From contig NZ_BNEL01000001.1 of the NCBI RefSeq assembly GCF_018327685.1, positions 5,829,501-5,893,500 of the forward strand: DNA of 64,000 bases. Direction: 5' to 3'. The notes beneath the pieces were generated by a model. The model had not been told where the DNA came from. It was given only the letters and a program-made list of their open reading frames with translations, and did not search any database. Below, piece by piece: positions 42,416 through 50,664 of this stretch (position 1 is the stretch's first letter; the number at the start of each line of letters is the position of its first letter). Position numbers and translations under genes: made by a program. Source of the stretch: Streptomyces sp. TS71-3 (GTDB lineage Bacteria > Actinomycetota > Actinomycetes > Streptomycetales > Streptomycetaceae).

Positions 42416-43448
42416 GCGCGTAGGTCCGGTAGTACAGCAGCTCGCCGGACTCGCCCGGAGCGGCTCCTTCACCGGGCAGGAAGAGCCCGACGAACACTGC
42501 GGGCCGGCCGTTCGGTGCGGTCAGCACGGTCGCCGTCGGGTTGGCGAACGCGGTGCTGCCGCCGTCCGTCCTGATGGCCGTGGTGTCGGCGTTGCCCGTG
42601 CTGTAGTCGTAGACGAAGGTGCGCCAGGAACCGAAGTCCCCCTTGACGTACTGCCCCTCGAACATCCCGTACGGGAAGCCGCGGAAGGTCAGGGCGTCAC
42701 GGTCGCCGATGTTGCCCTTCACCCCCCAGTGGAGCAGCGCGTTGTCGACGTTCGGCTGCGCGGCGGCGGACCAGGAGGCGAAGTCCGTCAGGGTGGCGCG
42801 CATCTGCCGGTCCACGTCGCAGCCGGAGTAGAAGTGGCCGCCGATGTCGATGGTCGAGTGGTCGATGTCCGGGTGGAGCGAGACCGAGTAGATGTTGGGG
42901 GTGCCCTCGGCGCAGTCGGACAGGGTCTGCGGTGCGTCGAAGCTCCGGCTGGCGGTGCCCGACAGGAGATCGTTCCGGCTGGCGTAGTAGCGCACCGCGA
43001 CATGGTTGTCCGGGTCCTGCTCCCACGCCATCACGTAGCCGCCGTTGGTGAGCGCCTTGATGGTGGGCTGGGAGGCACCGGGCCCGAAGTCGTGAGCGAG
43101 GGTCCAGGACATCAGGTCCGTCGACGTCGCCAGGAACGCGTGGAAACGCCCGTCGGGTCGCAGCGAGTGGTAGACGGCGAGGTATCTCCCGGTGCCGTCC
43201 TGGATCACCTTCGCCGCGTCCATCCCGTTGCCCGCACTGTCCTTCGCCTGGTAGTGGTGGGCGTCGGAACCCCGCACGTCCTCGATCATCCCGCGCAGTT
43301 CGGCCCTCGGCCCGTCGGACGGCGGCGCGTCGCGCGGCACGGCCCCCGCGGTGCCCTCAGCGCCGAGTGCCACCAGCAGCAGCGCTGCCGCGGCGCCCGC
43401 GGCCGCGGTGCGCAACCGGGTCCTGACCAGGTTCAGGGGCAGGTGCAT
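42411..43448 (-). CDS. Secreted five-bladed beta-propeller protein, GH43-like
   Basis: 345 residues with a Sec signal (TRLRTAAAGAAAALLLVALGAEGTAGA). The mature part has glycosidase-like propeller strands: DAAKVIQDGTGRYLAVYHSL, FHAFLATSTDLMSWTLAHDFG, QPTIKALTNGGYVMAWEQDPDNHVAVRYYAS and FEGQYVKGDFGSWRTFVYDYS. I cannot assign catalytic acids, so GH43-like is a fold-level guess. ATG 43448 follows GGAAGG. The stop codon lies in the IS481 target duplication; the protein appears complete because the duplication preserved the TAG. Confidence 0.72.
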   Translation of the reverse strand: MHLPLNLVRTRLRTAAAGAAAALLLVALGAEGTAGAVPRDAPPSDGPRAELRGMIEDVRGSDAHHYQAKDSAGNGMDAAKVIQDGTGRYLAVYHSLRPDGRFHAFLATSTDLMSWTLAHDFGPGASQPTIKALTNGGYVMAWEQDPDNHVAVRYYASRNDLLSGTASRSFDAPQTLSDCAEGTPNIYSVSLHPDIDHSTIDIGGHFYSGCDVDRQMRATLTDFASWSAAAQPNVDNALLHWGVKGNIGDRDALTFRGFPYGMFEGQYVKGDFGSWRTFVYDYSTGNADTTAIRTDGGSTAFANPTATVLTAPNGRPAVFVGLFLPGEGAAPGESGELLYYRTYAP

Positions 43449-43601
43449 AGCAGTCCTTCCGTCCTCGGCCGGCAGAGCAGCGCAGGAGGGCCGCGGTTCT
43501 CACGGGTGCGGTGAGGCGGTCCACCGGCGCCGAGCGACTCAGGGATACCCCACGGGCAACGCGCCGAAGCCGCTCCCGGACCCACCGCCGCCCGGCTCCG
43601 G

Positions 43602-44480
43602 TCAGGCGGCGAGGGCCGCCCGCGCCGCCGACAGCGCCTCCTCGCCGTAGCCGCGGCCGAACAGCACCGTGTGCACCAGGAGCGGGAAGAGCTGGTGGAG
43701 CGGGACGCGGTGCCGCCAGCCGTCGGCGAGCGGCGCGGCCTGGCGGTAGCCGTCCAGGACCTGCTCCAGATACGGGCAGCCGAAGAGCCGCAACATGGCG
43801 AGATCGCTCTCGCGGTGCCCGCCGTGGGCCGCGGGGTCGATCAGCCATGCCCGGCCGTCGGCGCCCCAGAGCACGTTGCCGTTCCACAGGTCGCCGTGCA
43901 GCCGCGCGGGCGGCTCCGCCGGGCCGGCCAGCTCCGGCAGCCGCTCGCAGACGGTCTCCACGAGGGCCGCCTCGCCGCGGCGGATGGTGCCGGCGTCCAC
44001 GGCGCGCCGCAGATAGGGCAGCACCCGGTGCTCGGCGTACCAGTGCGGCCACTGTTCGCCGGGGACGTTGCGCATCGGGGCGAGCCCGATCCAGGCGTCC
44101 TCGGGGCCACCGGGCGGCGGCGCGCCGAAGGCGGGTGCGCCGGCCGCGTGCAGGGCGGCGAGGTCGCGGCCGAACCGCGCTGCGGCCCGGGCGTCCGGCC
44201 GTCCCGCAGGCACCTTCTCGATCACCAGCCGGTCGGCGTCCTGGCCGAACACGGCGGGCACCCGGACCGCACCGGCGTCCGCGAGCCAGCGCAGCCCCGC
44301 GGCCTCGGCCTCCACGGCGCCGGGTCCGCCCCCGTGCTTGACCACCACCATCTGCCCGCCGTCGAGGGCGACTTCGGTGAGGTTCCCGGACAGCCGGTGT
44401 TCCGCGGCCACCGCACGCCCGGTCATCCGTGCCGCCACGGCGCCGGGCCCCCGGTCGTCGGATGCCGGAGGAACCGTCAT
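43602..44480 (-). CDS. Fructosamine kinase family protein
   Basis: 292-residue kinase of the APH/fructosamine-3-kinase group. It may phosphorylate ketoamines on glycated proteins or low-molecular amines to reverse glycation. Motifs: HRLSGNLTEVALDGGQMVVVKHG with the ATP-binding Lys, EAEAAGLRWLADAGAVRVPAVFG, catalytic loop LHGDLWNGNVLWG and metal site WLIDPAAHGGHRESDLAMLRLFG. ATG 44480 has GGAAGG eight bases upstream. Monocistronic. Confidence 0.9.
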   Translation of the reverse strand: MTVPPASDDRGPGAVAARMTGRAVAAEHRLSGNLTEVALDGGQMVVVKHGGGPGAVEAEAAGLRWLADAGAVRVPAVFGQDADRLVIEKVPAGRPDARAAARFGRDLAALHAAGAPAFGAPPPGGPEDAWIGLAPMRNVPGEQWPHWYAEHRVLPYLRRAVDAGTIRRGEAALVETVCERLPELAGPAEPPARLHGDLWNGNVLWGADGRAWLIDPAAHGGHRESDLAMLRLFGCPYLEQVLDGYRQAAPLADGWRHRVPLHQLFPLLVHTVLFGRGYGEEALSAARAALAA

Positions 44481-44665
44481 ACGCCGTACCTTCCGCTCGA
44501 TGGGTGCGTCCCATACATGCCGCCTCTCCCCGCAGGCCCGCACGTCCCAGCGGTCCGCGCCGCCCGCACCCGGCCACGTGTGAAGAACAGACGTTCGACA
44601 CATGTCCTGTCACCTGCGGCTTCGTATACTCCACCCGCCATGCTCTGCACGGATCGGGAGAGTGG

Positions 44666-44773
44666 GTGAACGGTCATGTGTTCGGGCATACCTCCAGCCC
44701 TCCGGGTCACAAGATCAGTGCGCCGCGAGAGCTTCTCGAAGCGCTCAACTCCCGCACAAACGCGGTGAGTTGA
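44666..44773 (+). CDS. Possible 35-aa small protein
   Basis: GTG 44666 is preceded by GGGAG at five bases. The product begins VNGHVFGHTSSPPGHKISAP and ends RELLEALNSRTNAVS, with no recognisable family. It starts about 36 bp after a TATACT box (44625-44630) and ends 27 bp before the micropeptide gene. It could equally be part of an untranslated leader. Confidence 0.35.
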   Translation: MNGHVFGHTSSPPGHKISAPRELLEALNSRTNAVS

Positions 44774-44800
44774 AGGTTCTGGATCTTTGAGGAGAAGATC

Positions 44801-44863
44801 ATGGGTTTTGCTGCTGCCGTCAGTGTCCTCGTTGCCTTCGCGGGTTGCGTCGGGCTGTCGTGA
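44801..44863 (+). CDS. 20-aa hydrophobic micropeptide
   Basis: ATG 44801 to TGA 44863 encodes a 20-residue, single-helix peptide (MGFAAAVSVLVAF then AGCVGLS). A GAGGAG Shine-Dalgarno lies in the loop of a small hairpin, GATCTT at 44782-44787 pairing AAGATC at 44795-44800, directly before the ATG. It is followed by a strong terminator at 44901-44929. The excellent ribosome site and its own terminator suggest that it is translated; function unknown. Confidence 0.5.
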   Translation: MGFAAAVSVLVAFAGCVGLS

Positions 44864-44900
44864 GGTAGGTAGACCCTCTGCTCCTTCGCAGGGTGGGTGT

Positions 44901-44929
44901 GAGGGCCCGGCCGCTCCGGCCGGGCCCTC
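44901..44929. terminator. Hairpin terminator
   Basis: GAGGGCCCGGCCG at 44901-44913 pairs perfectly with CGGCCGGGCCCTC at 44917-44929 around a CTC loop. It closes the micropeptide transcript and also serves the convergent SMR gene ending at 44946. Confidence 0.85.
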
Positions 44930-44945
44930 GTTGCCGTGGGCGCGC

Positions 44946-45260
44946 TCACTGCACCAGCTTCAGACCTGCCACGCAGCCGATGATGCCGGCCAGCAGGAGC
45001 ACTTTCAGCACGCTCGTGGACTCGCCCGCGAAGACCATGGCGTACGTGGCGGTCAGCACGGCGCCGATGCCCACCCACACCGCGTACCCGGTACCCACCG
45101 GCACGGTCCTGAGCGCGTACGACAGTCCCGTCATGCTGAGCGCCAGGCCGACGAGGAACACGGCGGTCGGAAGCGGACGGCTGAGGCCGTGCGATTTGCC
45201 GAGCGCGGTTGCCCACACGGCCTCCAGCACACCGGAGGCCACCAGGACGATCCATGCCAT
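44946..45260 (-). CDS. SMR-family exporter, SugE/Gdx type
   Basis: 104-residue four-helix transporter. MAWIVLVASGVLEAVWATALGKSHG contains the essential membrane Glu (E13) in the EAVWATALGKS context of guanidinium exporters (Gdx/SugE), rather than the EmrE context. Later helices: LSMTGLSYALRTVPVGTGYAVWVGIGAV and GESTSVLKVLLLAGIIGCVAGLKL. The start at 45260 lies just after a sequence resembling a guanidine-III riboswitch, which supports guanidinium export. It works as a dual-topology dimer in the membrane. Confidence 0.9.
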   Translation of the reverse strand: MAWIVLVASGVLEAVWATALGKSHGLSRPLPTAVFLVGLALSMTGLSYALRTVPVGTGYAVWVGIGAVLTATYAMVFAGESTSVLKVLLLAGIIGCVAGLKLVQ

Positions 45261-45273
45261 GTCCGAATCCCCA

Positions 45274-45315
45274 GTGCCGCCTTGCCGTACCCGGGCACCG
45301 TACCTCGCGTCCGGG
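45274..45315 (-). promoter_or_regulatory. Probable guanidine-III riboswitch upstream of the SMR exporter gene
   Basis: On the minus strand a 41-nt element starts CCGGACGCGAGG and ends CGGCAAGGCGGCAC. It resembles the guanidine-III (ykkC-III) aptamer as I remember it: CCGGACG-AGG 5' part, a CCGG that pairs back to the first four bases at the same distance, a GGxCAAGxCGGC 3' part, and the same total length. A GTGC/GCAC pseudoknot pairing is possible, but it is shorter than in the type example. It ends 13 nt before the start codon, overlapping the translation-initiation region, as expected. Confidence 0.5.
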
Positions 45316-45404
45316 AGCCGATCGGGCCCTGCCCGCCATCCTCACACGCCACCCGCCCCGGGCTCGTCCTCCGCACCGGCACAGCGAGTCCCCTCCCCGG
45401 GGCG

Positions 45405-47015
45405 CTACCGGTGGGAAGCCCGCCGGTTCGGACGCCGGCGGTCCGCCGCGAGAAGGGCCTGGGCGACCAGGTGGCCCGAACCCCCGCTCAGGCCCGCGCC
45501 GGGATGGGTGGACGCACCGATGTGCCAGAGGCGCCGGACGGCCGTGTGGTGGCGTGCCGCGCTCGGCACGGGCCGCCACACGAAGTTCTGGTCGAACTCG
45601 GTGGAGCCGGCGTAGGGATCCCCGTCGACGGCGTTGGGGTTCGCGGCGGCGATGTCCACGGGCGTGAGGACGTCCATGGCGAGCACCTTGCCGTCCAGAT
45701 CGGGAGAGTGGCGCGCGACACGGGCCAGGACACGTCTGGCGTAGCAGTCGGCGAGCCGTGCGTCCCAGCCGTCCGCGACGGGCAGCTCGCCGGCGGCGTC
45801 GCCCGAGGGGCGGAACGGAACCTCCTGCAACTGGATCCACAGGGCGGCCGCGCCCCGGGGCGCCCGTGACGGGTCGAGGAGGTGCTGCTGCCCGACCACG
45901 ACCGTGGGCCTGTCGGGCAGCAACCCCGCCTCGGCCTGCGCACACGCGATGCCGGTGCTCGCGGAACCGTCCGAGACATGCACGAGCGGAACCCGCCGCA
46001 GCCGTTCGTCACGCCACTGGAGCGGCCCCGACAGCGCCACATGGATCTGCATCCCGGCGCGGCCCGGCCGGAACCTGCGGACCTCGTCGCTCACTGCGGC
46101 GCCCACGGCTCCCGCGGGCAGCAGCGTGCCGTACAGCGCCCGCGGGCCGACCGACGCGAGGACCGCCCGGCCCGCGCCGTGCCGCTCGCCGTCCACGACC
46201 ACGGCGGTGGCCCGGCCGCGTTTGACGACGATCTCCTCCACCTCCGCGGAGGTGTGCACGTGCACTCCGCGCTCCCGCAGCAGCGAGCAGAAGGCGTCCA
46301 CGAACCGCCCCGACCCGCCCGCCACGATCGGCAACCCGAACCCGTGCAGGGAGGCCGCGAGCAACGGCACCATGAGCCCGCCCGAGGCGTGGTCGGGTGA
46401 CAGTCCGGTGTGCAGCAGCCAGGGAACCATCAGGTGGTCCACCTCGTGACCGTCGAACTCGCGCCGGCACCAGGACCGTCCACTGGTGACGAGGTCGCGC
46501 ACGCAGCGTTCCGTCCCCGCCAGGCCGAGCGCGCGGACCAGGGCGGCGGCCGGGCGCAGCGCCCTGGCCGAGCGCAGCTCGGTGGACATCAGCGCCCCGA
46601 TGAGAGGTGCGTGCCGCTGCATGTCGCGGAGCATCCGCAGGTAGCGATCCCGGTCCGCGGCGTGTGCGAAGCCCTTGGCGGTGGCCTCGGGGTCGCGGTC
46701 CGCGACGACCGCCCGGCCGTCGTCGGCGACGCTGGCGGTCAGCGGGCCGTCGGTGTTCCGGTAGGTCAGCCCGTGCCAGCGCAGCGCGTCGCCGAGCGCG
46801 GCGTACGCCGGACCGGACGTGAAGAGCGGGTGCCACGACGCGAACGTGTCATGGACGTAGCCCGGAAGGGTGCGCTCCGCGGAGGCGATGAAGCCGCCCA
46901 GCCGCTCACCCCGTTCGAACAGGCGGACCGTCCACCCCGCGCCCGCCAGCTCGGCGGCGGCCACCAAGCCGTTGATTCCCCCGCCGATCACCACTGCGTC
47001 GGTGACGTCCGCCAT
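45405..47015 (-). CDS. CrtI-like FAD-dependent oxidoreductase
   Basis: 536-residue flavoprotein related to phytoene dehydrogenases and the PYROXD2 group. The N-terminal dinucleotide fold is DAVVIGGGINGLVAAAELAGAGWTVRLFERGERLGG. The middle carries GGLMVPLLAASLHGFGLPIVAGGSGRFVDAFCSLL, and the C-terminal FAD motif is LWHIGASTHPGAGLSGGSGHLVAQALL. No carotenoid gene is linked, so the substrate is unknown. Its stop lies 144 bp upstream of the SMR gene start on the same strand, so the SMR riboswitch promoter is in between. Confidence 0.87.
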   Translation of the reverse strand: MADVTDAVVIGGGINGLVAAAELAGAGWTVRLFERGERLGGFIASAERTLPGYVHDTFASWHPLFTSGPAYAALGDALRWHGLTYRNTDGPLTASVADDGRAVVADRDPEATAKGFAHAADRDRYLRMLRDMQRHAPLIGALMSTELRSARALRPAAALVRALGLAGTERCVRDLVTSGRSWCRREFDGHEVDHLMVPWLLHTGLSPDHASGGLMVPLLAASLHGFGLPIVAGGSGRFVDAFCSLLRERGVHVHTSAEVEEIVVKRGRATAVVVDGERHGAGRAVLASVGPRALYGTLLPAGAVGAAVSDEVRRFRPGRAGMQIHVALSGPLQWRDERLRRVPLVHVSDGSASTGIACAQAEAGLLPDRPTVVVGQQHLLDPSRAPRGAAALWIQLQEVPFRPSGDAAGELPVADGWDARLADCYARRVLARVARHSPDLDGKVLAMDVLTPVDIAAANPNAVDGDPYAGSTEFDQNFVWRPVPSAARHHTAVRRLWHIGASTHPGAGLSGGSGHLVAQALLAADRRRPNRRASHR

Positions 47016-47427
47016 CGCCGGCTCCCTGCGGTCGTGTCAGGCGGCGACGGCTCGCTGCCGGCACCTGCCACCCGCGCGCCGCGGCGCAGCGGCGCGCCGT
47101 TTCGCACCAGTCTGCCGCAGCGGCCGCCATCGCGCCCGGAGCCGTGGTCCGGGGGAGTGTCCTCCGGCCGGCTTGCCCCCCGTCGGGCCCGCGTGCGCCT
47201 GACCGCCCCGGGGGAACCCGATCCCCAGGGCGGTCAGACGGTCCGCGCGGGCCGCTGCGCGGACGCACGGAGAACACGGCGGCGTTCCGGCGGCCCCGGT
47301 AGGCATCCAGCCGAAGCCGAAGCCGAAGCCGAAGCCGAAGCCGAAGCCGAAGCCGGAACCTCCCGCTGCCGCGGGACGAACGCCGTGCGGTGCGAACGCC
47401 ATGCGGGTGGCGCCGCGCCGGCGGAAA
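47016..47427. other. Intergenic region with hexamer repeat
   Basis: 412 bp upstream of the oxidoreductase gene and downstream of the DUF2891 gene. Besides the (GCCGAA) repeat at 47310-47355 I see no gene; long overlapping open frames lack starts with ribosome sites. Confidence 0.5.
47310..47355. repeat. (GCCGAA)7 hexanucleotide repeat
   Basis: Seven perfect copies of GCCGAA at 47310-47351 followed by GCCG. It lies in non-coding DNA, unlike the hexamer repeat in the DedA gene. Confidence 0.92.
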
Positions 47428-48480
47428 CTAGACGGTCACCGGCCCCGCCTCCGCGACGGACTCCAGCGCGAGCGTCGCGAACGTCGCCAGCCAGTGGTCG
47501 CTGGCCCACGTGCCGGTCGCCACGTGCGGCAGGGAGGCGGTCAGCTGCCGTACGGCCGCGGTGGACAGCACGGGCACGCGCGGGTCGTCGGCCGGCAGGG
47601 CGCGCCCGATGGCACCGAGCGCCGCCGCGCGGCTGAGCCCGAGCCCCAGCAGGTGCCCGATCTGCGGGTCGTCCGGGTCGGAGACCTCGGGCGGGGTCAG
47701 CAGCGAGGCGGGCTGCGCCTGGGCCAGGCCCGGCAGGAAGCCGGTCAGCCACTGCGCGAACTCCCCGTCCGGCAGGACCCGGCGCACCGCGTCCGCCTCG
47801 GTGAGCGCGGGGGAGACGAAGTCCTGCCCCGACGGCTCCCAGCCGGCCGGGTAGTCGCGGTCGGCGAGGAACCACCGGCGCACGGCGTCCGTCGCGGCCT
47901 CGGTGGCGGTGTCCGAGTCGAGCAGCAGACCCAGCGCGAACGCGCTGTTGGTGTGCACGCCGTGCCGGACCGGATAGGTGGCCTTCGCGAGCCAGGCCTC
48001 CACGAGTTCCCGGACGGCGTCGCGGGCGGGTCGCGTCGCCTCGGCCCACGCGTCCGCACCTTCGACTCCGTCCGCGCTCGCGTCCCCGCACTCGGCCGCC
48101 AGCCGGGCGAGCCAGGCCCAGCCGTAAGGGCGCTCGAAGGTGGTGTTGGCGCGCAGATGGGCGGCCTCGGCGGTCAGGGCGTCGACGGTCAGATGGGCGT
48201 CGAGCACCTCGCGTACGGCAGCGGTGTCGATGTGCCCGGGCGCCCTGCGCATCAGCCGCACCAGGAGCCAGTGCATGTGCACGGCGGAGTGCCAGTCGTA
48301 CGAGCCGTAGAAGGCGGGGTGCCGCGAGCGCGGCGGGGTCAGGTCGGTGGGCCCGGTCAGCAGCTGCTGCGGGGCGTACGGATAGGCGCGGGTGACGTTC
48401 GCGGCGGCGAGGCGCGCGAAAGAGTCGGCGTGGTCATCGAGAAGGGCGGGGCGGTGGGCAGGGTCTTCAGCGGGGGACAC
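47428..48480 (-). CDS. DUF2891 family protein
   Basis: 350 residues, GTG start 48480. The family hallmark HPAFYGSYDWHSAVHMHWLLVRLMR lies near residues 54-78, with RPYGWAWLARLAAECG, PVRHGVHTNSAFALGLLLD, DFVSPALTEADAVRRVL and a C-terminal ASDHWLATFATLAL. The His/Asp/Trp-rich alpha-barrel look suggests an enzyme, but none is established. Third gene after DUF969 and DUF979, a recurrent bacterial gene set. Confidence 0.85.
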   Translation of the reverse strand: MSPAEDPAHRPALLDDHADSFARLAAANVTRAYPYAPQQLLTGPTDLTPPRSRHPAFYGSYDWHSAVHMHWLLVRLMRRAPGHIDTAAVREVLDAHLTVDALTAEAAHLRANTTFERPYGWAWLARLAAECGDASADGVEGADAWAEATRPARDAVRELVEAWLAKATYPVRHGVHTNSAFALGLLLDSDTATEAATDAVRRWFLADRDYPAGWEPSGQDFVSPALTEADAVRRVLPDGEFAQWLTGFLPGLAQAQPASLLTPPEVSDPDDPQIGHLLGLGLSRAAALGAIGRALPADDPRVPVLSTAAVRQLTASLPHVATGTWASDHWLATFATLALESVAEAGPVTV

Positions 48481-48606
48481 GGTGGTGCTCCGATCGGGGG
48501 GTTCGGCGGTGGACGCGGACGGTGGGAACGCTCTCGGGCCGAGGGCCGAGGGCCGAGGGCGGTCTCAGGGACCGGTCCGGGAGGACGGCACGGGGGCTGG
48601 CGGGCC

Positions 48607-49575
48607 TCAGAAGGCGAAGACGGACATGATGGCGATGCTGCAGGCGAGCATCGCCACCGCCGTGGGAGCCTGGGCCTTGATCGGCCCGTAGGTGTCCTTC
48701 AACTCCAGCAGCGCGGCGGGAACGAGGTTGAAGTTGGCCGCCATCGGCGTCAGCAGGGTGCCGCAGAAGCCGGCCAGCATGCCGACGGCGAGCACCACGG
48801 CGGGGTTGGCGTGCGCCTGCTCGATGAGGACGGGCCAGCCGACCGCCGCGGTCATCACCGGGAAGGCGGCGAACGCGTTGCCCATGATCACGGTGAACAG
48901 TGCCATGCCGATGCAGTAGACGGCTACCGCGGTGTACTTCTGGCCGTCCGGGAGCAGGTGCGTGGTGATCTTGCCGATCTGGTCGCCGACCCCGGCGGTG
49001 GCGAAGATGGCGCCCAGGATCGCGAGCATCTGCGGCAGCACGAGTGCCCAGCCCATCGACTCCAGCATCGAACGGCCCGCGTGCAGCGGCACCGACACCC
49101 GCCGCTCGCGCAGCAGGATCATGCCGACGACGAGGGCGACGAGGGAGCCGATGCCGAGGCCGAGGAGGGTTTCGGAGTCCTTCTCCAGCAGGGGCATGCC
49201 GTTGATGTGCCAGCGCTTGACCAGTACCGAGCAGAGCACGGCCACCACGGGTATGCAGAGCGCGGGAATGAACAGCTTGTTGCCGTACCGGGCGGCGGAC
49301 GCCTCCCGCTGCTCCGGCGCTGTGCCCTCGGCGGTGCCGCGTCCCGTCAGGCCGAATCCCGCGAGGGCCGCGATGACCAACACGGCGACTCCGAGCGGCT
49401 GGGCCGGAGCCTGCTTGTTCACCACCCACGTGCTGTAGACGAAGCAGATCCCGAGCAGCCCCCAGAAGGCCCCGGTGCCGTAGCGCTTGGGGTTGGTGGT
49501 GTCGCGGAACATCTGAAGGGCCATCACGATGAAGACGGCCCCGACGAGCCAGTAGAACCACTCTGCCTTGATCAT
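48607..49575 (-). CDS. DUF979 family membrane protein
   Basis: 322 residues with about ten hydrophobic segments. DUF979 features include WFYWLVGAVFIVMALQMFRDTTNPKRYGTGAFWGLLG, YGNKLFIPALCIPVVAVLCS, GIGSLVALVVGMILL and ITVIMGNAFAAFPVMTAAVG-type stretches. ATG 49575 overlaps the DUF969 stop by 4 bp. The two proteins together are likely one transport complex of the membrane, in some genomes found next to pyrrolidone-carboxylate peptidase (from memory). Confidence 0.87.
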   Translation of the reverse strand: MIKAEWFYWLVGAVFIVMALQMFRDTTNPKRYGTGAFWGLLGICFVYSTWVVNKQAPAQPLGVAVLVIAALAGFGLTGRGTAEGTAPEQREASAARYGNKLFIPALCIPVVAVLCSVLVKRWHINGMPLLEKDSETLLGLGIGSLVALVVGMILLRERRVSVPLHAGRSMLESMGWALVLPQMLAILGAIFATAGVGDQIGKITTHLLPDGQKYTAVAVYCIGMALFTVIMGNAFAAFPVMTAAVGWPVLIEQAHANPAVVLAVGMLAGFCGTLLTPMAANFNLVPAALLELKDTYGPIKAQAPTAVAMLACSIAIMSVFAF

Positions 49576-50318
49576 GCGCCGGCCTCCTCGGACGTGCCCG
49601 CGCCGGTGGTGGTGCCGGTGGTGGTATCGGTGGTCGTGCCGGTGGTGAGGGGCTTCAGCTCACGCGCGAGCCGCCGGTCCTGGTGGAGCAGCCGGCCGCC
49701 GTGGATGATCAGCGCGCAGACGGCGCTCGGGATGGCCCACAGGGCGAGTTTCAACGGTTCCAGGTGCGTGTGGTACGTCGCGTTCGCGAACCCGGTGATC
49801 AGCAGGATGGAGCCCACCGCGAGGAAGATGTCCTCGCCGAAGAAGGCGCCGACGTTGTCCGCGCTCGCCGCCATCGACCTGACCCGTTCGCGCACCTTGT
49901 CGGGCAACTTGCCGTAGCGGCGCTCCGCGGCGCCCTCCGCCATGGGCGCGATCAGCGGGCGCACCGTCTGCGCGGGACCGCCGATGCTCATCAGCCCGAA
50001 CGCGGCGGTGACCTGCCGCAGCAGCAGGTAGAGCGCGAGCAGCCGGCCGGTGGTGAGGCGGGCGAGCCTGGTGATCAGAATCCTGCCCTGCTCGCGCAGG
50101 CCGTAGCGTTCCAGGAGGCCGATCACCGGCAGGGTGATGACGAAGACGGTCACCGACCGGCTGGTGGCGAAACTGGACCCGAACGTGGTCAGGATCTCGT
50201 TCGGGGACTGTCCGTCGATGCCCGCCGTCACGATGCCTGAGATCGCGACGACGAGCAGGGGATTGCGTTTGGTGGCGAACCCGAGGACGACCACGAGTAC
50301 GCCGAGGAGGACGAGCAT
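49572..50318 (-). CDS. DUF969 family membrane protein
   Basis: 248 residues from ATG 50318 (AAAGGGG five bases upstream). DUF969 features: MLVLLGVLVVVLGFATKRNPLLVVAISGIVTAGIDG, ITLPVIGLLERYGLREQGRILI, AAFGLMSIGGPAQTVRPLIAPMAEGAAERR and ADNVGAFFGEDIFLAVGSILLITGFA. The C-terminus is Thr/Gly-rich. First gene of the DUF969-DUF979-DUF2891 operon. A TTGTTCAACAA dyad lies about 80 bp upstream. Confidence 0.87.
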   Translation of the reverse strand: MLVLLGVLVVVLGFATKRNPLLVVAISGIVTAGIDGQSPNEILTTFGSSFATSRSVTVFVITLPVIGLLERYGLREQGRILITRLARLTTGRLLALYLLLRQVTAAFGLMSIGGPAQTVRPLIAPMAEGAAERRYGKLPDKVRERVRSMAASADNVGAFFGEDIFLAVGSILLITGFANATYHTHLEPLKLALWAIPSAVCALIIHGGRLLHQDRRLARELKPLTTGTTTDTTTGTTTGAGTSEEAGA

Positions 50319-50395
50319 CCGAGCCCCTTTGGACGGTTGTGCTTGTTCTCCGCCCCGCAAGAGTGCGAGGCGGCTCGCCCCGGGAGATTAGGATG

Positions 50396-50406
50396 TTGTT
50401 CAACAA
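50396..50406. promoter_or_regulatory. Dyad upstream of the DUF969 operon
   Basis: TTGTTCAACAA, with GGAT/ATCC flanks (50391-50409), lies about 80 bp upstream of the operon start. The TTGT...ACAA form fits GntR-type regulators; none is encoded next to it. Confidence 0.45.
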
Positions 50407-50519
50407 TCCATCAATATGCTGGTTGTTTCTTTCTCACGTCGGCTCTTGGCATTTCACCCGATAAGGGACACCAACGGCGCCCGGCGCCGATCGCCGGGCC
50501 CGCATCGGCCGCGGGGGCC

Positions 50520-50565
50520 GCTCCGGGATCGGTGACGTGACCGGTCACGTCACCGATCCCGGAGC
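50520..50565. repeat. 46-bp perfect palindrome
   Basis: GCTCCGGGATCGGTGACGTG plus ACC (50520-50542) is followed directly by its exact reverse complement (50543-50565), with no spacer. It lies in the divergent region between the DUF969 operon and the methyltransferase gene, 99 bp before the latter. Confidence 0.95.
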
Positions 50566-50664
50566 CCGGCTCGGCTCGGTGGTGTCCGGCTCGGATCAGC
50601 CGCGATATCCACTGGTGGACCCGTCCCGGGCCTGCCCACCTTCCCCTCCGGAGAAAGGGGCCGG

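Noticed and set aside
45405..47015. Carotenoid biosynthesis role for the CrtI-like protein
   Set aside because: No crtB, crtE or other carotenoid gene lies nearby, and the sequence is closer to the PYROXD2-like group than to phytoene desaturases.
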